17,452 nucleotides of DNA from Thermoprotei archaeon (GTDB lineage Archaea; Thermoproteota; Thermoprotei; QMSL01; B3-G16): the NCBI GenBank assembly GCA_021158375.1, contig JAGGUS010000308.1:1-17452 (forward strand), given 5' to 3'. The notes beneath the pieces are model-generated. The model worked only from the letters and a program-made list of their open reading frames with translations. It did no database searches and was not told the origin of the DNA. Below are positions 15,836 through 17,452 of this stretch, in pieces. The translations under genes were made by a program, and so were the position numbers. Position 1 is the stretch's first letter. The number at the start of each line of letters is the position of its first letter.

Positions 15836-16049
15836 AATCCTCACCTCGTGAATTTATCTTTTCTAATAAGCTTTCAAGTCTTGAAATGCGTGATTCCAAT
15901 TCGTTTAACCGTTTCTCCACCTTACTTAACTTAGTCTCAAATTGAACAAGCACATCATCAATGTCATTAGGATCGGTTTTCATATTGGTGAGGATATCAG
16001 CTACAGCCTTCCTCAAACTGCCACTCTTAATATATATCACCCCCTTCAA
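15828..16049 (-). CDS. Small coiled-coil protein upstream of the MinD-like ATPase
   Basis: At most 73 residues and not recognised. The C-terminal half is a clear heptad coiled coil (FETKLSKVEKRLNELESRIS, then RLESLLEKI). The N-terminal half is a short helix (SLRKAVADILTNMKTDPNDI). The stop overlaps the start of the MinD-like gene by 8 bp, so the two are probably made together and may interact. The start is uncertain. The outermost TTG (16049) has no SD site but lies about 25 nt from a TATA-like box, so it could be leaderless. A strong GGGGGTGAT inside the frame is spaced 6 nt from an ATT codon at 16031, exactly as at neighbouring genes, which would give 67 residues. It could be a diverged ArlC-like piece. 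Confidence 0.7.
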   Translation of the reverse strand: MKGVIYIKSGSLRKAVADILTNMKTDPNDIDDVLVQFETKLSKVEKRLNELESRISRLESLLEKINSRGEDYA

Positions 16050-16070
16050 AGGATGAAGAATTAGAAAAAA

Positions 16071-16078
16071 TATATTGC
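16071..16078 (-). promoter_or_regulatory. Internal promoter after arlB for the minD-arlCE-H-I-J transcript
   Basis: The minus strand reads CAATATATTTTTTC between arlB and the coiled-coil gene. ATATATT is a TATA-like box that would start transcription near 16049-16050. The T6 tract overlapping it (16065-16070) could also terminate the arlB transcript. Such a junction would let archaellin be made in excess over the motor proteins. Confidence 0.45.
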
Positions 16079-16093
16079 CCGGGATTAGGAATT

Positions 16094-16108
16094 ATTTAAC
16101 GGTTAAAT
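16094..16108. promoter_or_regulatory. Palindrome between arlB and its downstream operon
   Basis: ATTTAAC (16094-16100) and GTTAAAT (16102-16108) are perfect 7-bp inverted arms around one base. The site starts 8 bp upstream of the arlB stop on the plus-strand scale, in the 66-bp arlB-coiled-coil gap, and is centred about 27 bp upstream of the internal TATA box. It could be an operator for that promoter. Confidence 0.35.
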
Positions 16109-16115
16109 AGTACGT

Positions 16116-16820
16116 TTAGTCTAGGCTCATCACCTCATCAATGCTAGGCGGAATTATACGCTCGATGGTAAGTATTGCACCCACTGGTGGTTTAATTTCT
16201 ATTCTAAATATATCGTGTGGATGGAGATATACATCTGATGGATTCCAATTCGGTGGTGCATTAAGTCCGGGTATTTCGCTACCCTGATTTTCTTTGAGAT
16301 ATCCCTCAAGCGCTGTTAGATTTATGAATATCTTGAATTTTTCACCTTCCTCTAGTATATTGTCGCCATCGCCTACTACTTGTATGACTTGGCAAACAAT
16401 ATTGTTCTTAGAATCTACTATGGAGCTATCATATAAGTTGTCAAACGCTATTCTGTCGTTTGCATAGGAGATTACAAGCTTATTTTCATTCAGCTCGACG
16501 GGGTAACGTCCACATGAAAGCTTTATATATATCACGATGCCAGTTACGTTTTGTGCAGTTCTATTTCCATAAGCGATTACTGAACCATCTAGTTCTATGG
16601 CTGAACTAGCCTCACCTAGACCTGACTGAATCACTGTTTTACCTCTCTGCGAGGTGTAGAAACCCATGTTCAGTACTACGAAGGCGAAGGCGGCAGCGAC
16701 TATTACGAACGCTATCAGGATTATGGCGGTCTCTATACCAGTCAGTGCGGTTCTATCTTTTTTTAACTTACGGAGTTTTTTAGTCAGGCGAGGGGGGTAT
16801 ATCATTCTAGCTATCACCAT
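16116..16820 (-). CDS. arlB: ArlB, archaellin (archaellum filament protein)
   Basis: The filament subunit, 234 residues with its leader. The class III signal peptide is clear: a basic stretch (RLTKKLRKLKKDR, 11-23), then TALTG with cleavage expected by the prepilin peptidase after Gly28, then the polymerising helix IETAIILIAFVIVAAAFAFV. Two cysteines (SCGRYP and NIVCQV) could pair. Three Asn-x-Ser/Thr sequons (NRT, NVT, NLT) are candidate N-glycosylation sites. It is the only archaellin in the window. ATG 16820 has no SD site and lies about 25 nt from a TATA box, so the mRNA is probably leaderless. A second ATG at 16805 would only shorten the leader. It is transcribed away from arlG. Confidence 0.95.
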   Translation of the reverse strand: MVIARMIYPPRLTKKLRKLKKDRTALTGIETAIILIAFVIVAAAFAFVVLNMGFYTSQRGKTVIQSGLGEASSAIELDGSVIAYGNRTAQNVTGIVIYIKLSCGRYPVELNENKLVISYANDRIAFDNLYDSSIVDSKNNIVCQVIQVVGDGDNILEEGEKFKIFINLTALEGYLKENQGSEIPGLNAPPNWNPSDVYLHPHDIFRIEIKPPVGAILTIERIIPPSIDEVMSLD

Positions 16821-16840
16821 GAGAAAGAAAGAGGGCGTGA

Positions 16841-16858
16841 TTTATAGGTCTTCTTAAG
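16841..16858 (-). promoter_or_regulatory. arlB promoter: CTTAAGAAGAC element next to a TATA box
   Basis: On the minus strand CTTAAGAAGAC (16848-16858) abuts CTATAAAT, a TATA box at about 16841-16847. The TATA centre is about 25 nt from the arlB ATG, which predicts a leaderless transcript. The upstream element takes the place of the TFB-recognition site and recurs in mirror image at the arlG promoter. Confidence 0.6.
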
Positions 16859-16907
16859 GTAAAAATTTGTCATTTAACCCTTCTGTATAGTACAATATGT
16901 AGTTTAA

Positions 16908-16925
16908 CTTAGGAAGACTAAAAAT
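16908..16925 (+). promoter_or_regulatory. arlG promoter: mirrored CTTAGGAAGAC element next to a TATA-like box
   Basis: CTTAGGAAGAC (16908-16918) differs by one base from the arlB element and is again followed at once by an AT-rich box, CTAAAAAT (16918-16925). Transcription would start near 16947, leaving a leader of about 30 nt with the SD site GTAGGTG. Confidence 0.5.
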
Positions 16926-16977
16926 GCGCATGTCCATGAATTTTCTTTAGAGGGCGTACTAGTGTAGGTGTATTATG

Positions 16978-17452
16978 ATGGCATCATCGATAATAGCAGA
17001 GGCAATACTTATGATATCTGTAGTCGTGGCAGCATCAGCGCTCACGTATACGTTTTACTCTAGCATCACTAGCATAGAGACTAGCTATAAGAGTATTGAC
17101 GATTCAATAAACAGAAAACTTCGCACGTCGATAACAATCATCTTCGTTACGAACACATCATCTACAGTAATTAAGGCGTGGATAAAGAATATTGGTTCAT
17201 CAAGGATTCCGGCTCAGCTCATAGATCTGTCAGATGTCTTCTTCGGCAATGAAGGTCATTACGTTAGGATACCTCAATACTCTGCAAGTAGTGGCTACGG
17301 ATGGACATACCAGTTCTGTAATAGCGATGATGATGTGTGGGATCCATGTGAGACTATCGTGGTTACGATATATCTTAATGAGACCTTGACCGCTGGTGAC
17401 TACTATTTGGTCTTCATTACTTATAATGGAGTAAAGGCAGAAGCTATGTTCT
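16978..17452 (+). CDS. arlG: ArlG-like archaellum pseudo-periplasmic protein (partial at window end)
   Basis: The frame is open from the start to the window edge, 158 residues so far, which is close to full family length. The N terminus MASSIIAEAILMISVVVAAS is an archaellin-like hydrophobic helix without a cleavable leader, as in ArlG and ArlF. It is followed by a beta-sandwich-like domain: TSITIIFVTNTSS, VIKAWIKNIGSSRI, LSDVFFG, then YYLVFITYNGVKAEAMF. ArlF and ArlG bind the S-layer and anchor the motor's stator outside the membrane. The SEAI-type start and the WIKNIG/SDVFFG segments favour ArlG over ArlF, but not decisively. Two ATGs (16975 and 16978) follow AGGTG; the second has the spacing used by its neighbours. 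arlF may lie just beyond the window. Confidence 0.8.
   Translation, partial: MASSIIAEAILMISVVVAASALTYTFYSSITSIETSYKSIDDSINRKLRTSITIIFVTNTSSTVIKAWIKNIGSSRIPAQLIDLSDVFFGNEGHYVRIPQYSASSGYGWTYQFCNSDDDVWDPCETIVVTIYLNETLTAGDYYLVFITYNGVKAEAMF

Noticed and set aside
16924..16950. An 8-codon frame (MRMSMNFL) just upstream of arlG, possibly a leader peptide
   Set aside because: Its ATG falls inside the proposed arlG TATA-like box, so it would not be transcribed from that promoter. It has no good SD site.
1..17452. GTTTAAC/GTTAAAT half-sites as a general regulatory motif
   Set aside because: Single copies occur inside many coding regions of this AT-rich sequence. Only the dyads at 750-770 and 16094-16108 stand out.
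1..17452. CRISPR arrays, tRNA or rRNA genes, insertion sequences
   Set aside because: No repeat-spacer pattern, cloverleaf-like segment, transposase or terminal inverted repeats were seen in the intergenic regions.

Overview
The window is a motility and chemotaxis island from an archaeon. The archaeal call rests on class III signal-peptide archaellin, ArlH/ArlI/ArlJ and a C/E-type archaellum switch protein, TATA-box promoters, GGTG-type Shine-Dalgarno (SD) sites, and heavy AGA/AGG and ATA codon use. The base composition is AT-rich. The mix is unusual. The chemotaxis set (CheA, B, C, D, R, W, Y) is of the type best known in Euryarchaeota. The membrane-anchored winged-helix regulator next to it resembles crenarchaeal ArnR. 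A TACK-lineage thermophile or a deep-branching relative would fit, but the sequence does not settle the phylum.

Layout: almost everything is on the minus strand and reads from right to left. At the far right, the 5' part of an arlG-like gene runs on the plus strand off the window end, divergent from the archaellin gene arlB. After arlB comes an internal promoter and a tightly packed archaellum operon: a small coiled-coil protein, a MinD/ParA-type ATPase, an ArlC-ArlE fusion, arlH, arlI, arlJ and an unrecognised six-helix membrane protein with a long acidic tail. A 104-bp gap with a promoter leads into the chemotaxis operon: soluble chemoreceptor, cheW, cheY, cheB, cheA, cheC, cheD, cheR. Most che genes overlap (three 4-bp ATGA overlaps and two 38-bp overlaps). 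At the left end are two separate genes: the ArnR-like membrane-bound regulator and a stand-alone V4R-domain protein, followed by a hairpin.

How it fits together: the soluble receptor signals through CheW to CheA, which phosphorylates CheY and CheB. CheR, CheB and CheD modify the receptor, and CheC (one active site lost) removes phosphate from CheY. CheY output should reach the ArlC/E switch at the ArlH-ArlI-ArlJ motor, but the usual adaptor CheF is not in the window. The most novel part is the coiled-coil protein, the MinD-like ATPase with Arg for its signature Lys, and the acidic-tailed membrane protein. All three sit inside the arl operon and together could be a positioning or number-control module for archaella and receptor arrays. 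That function is inference.

Several apparent GTG starts (cheA, cheB, arlI, minD-like) are really part of the SD site; the true ATG lies three codons further in.
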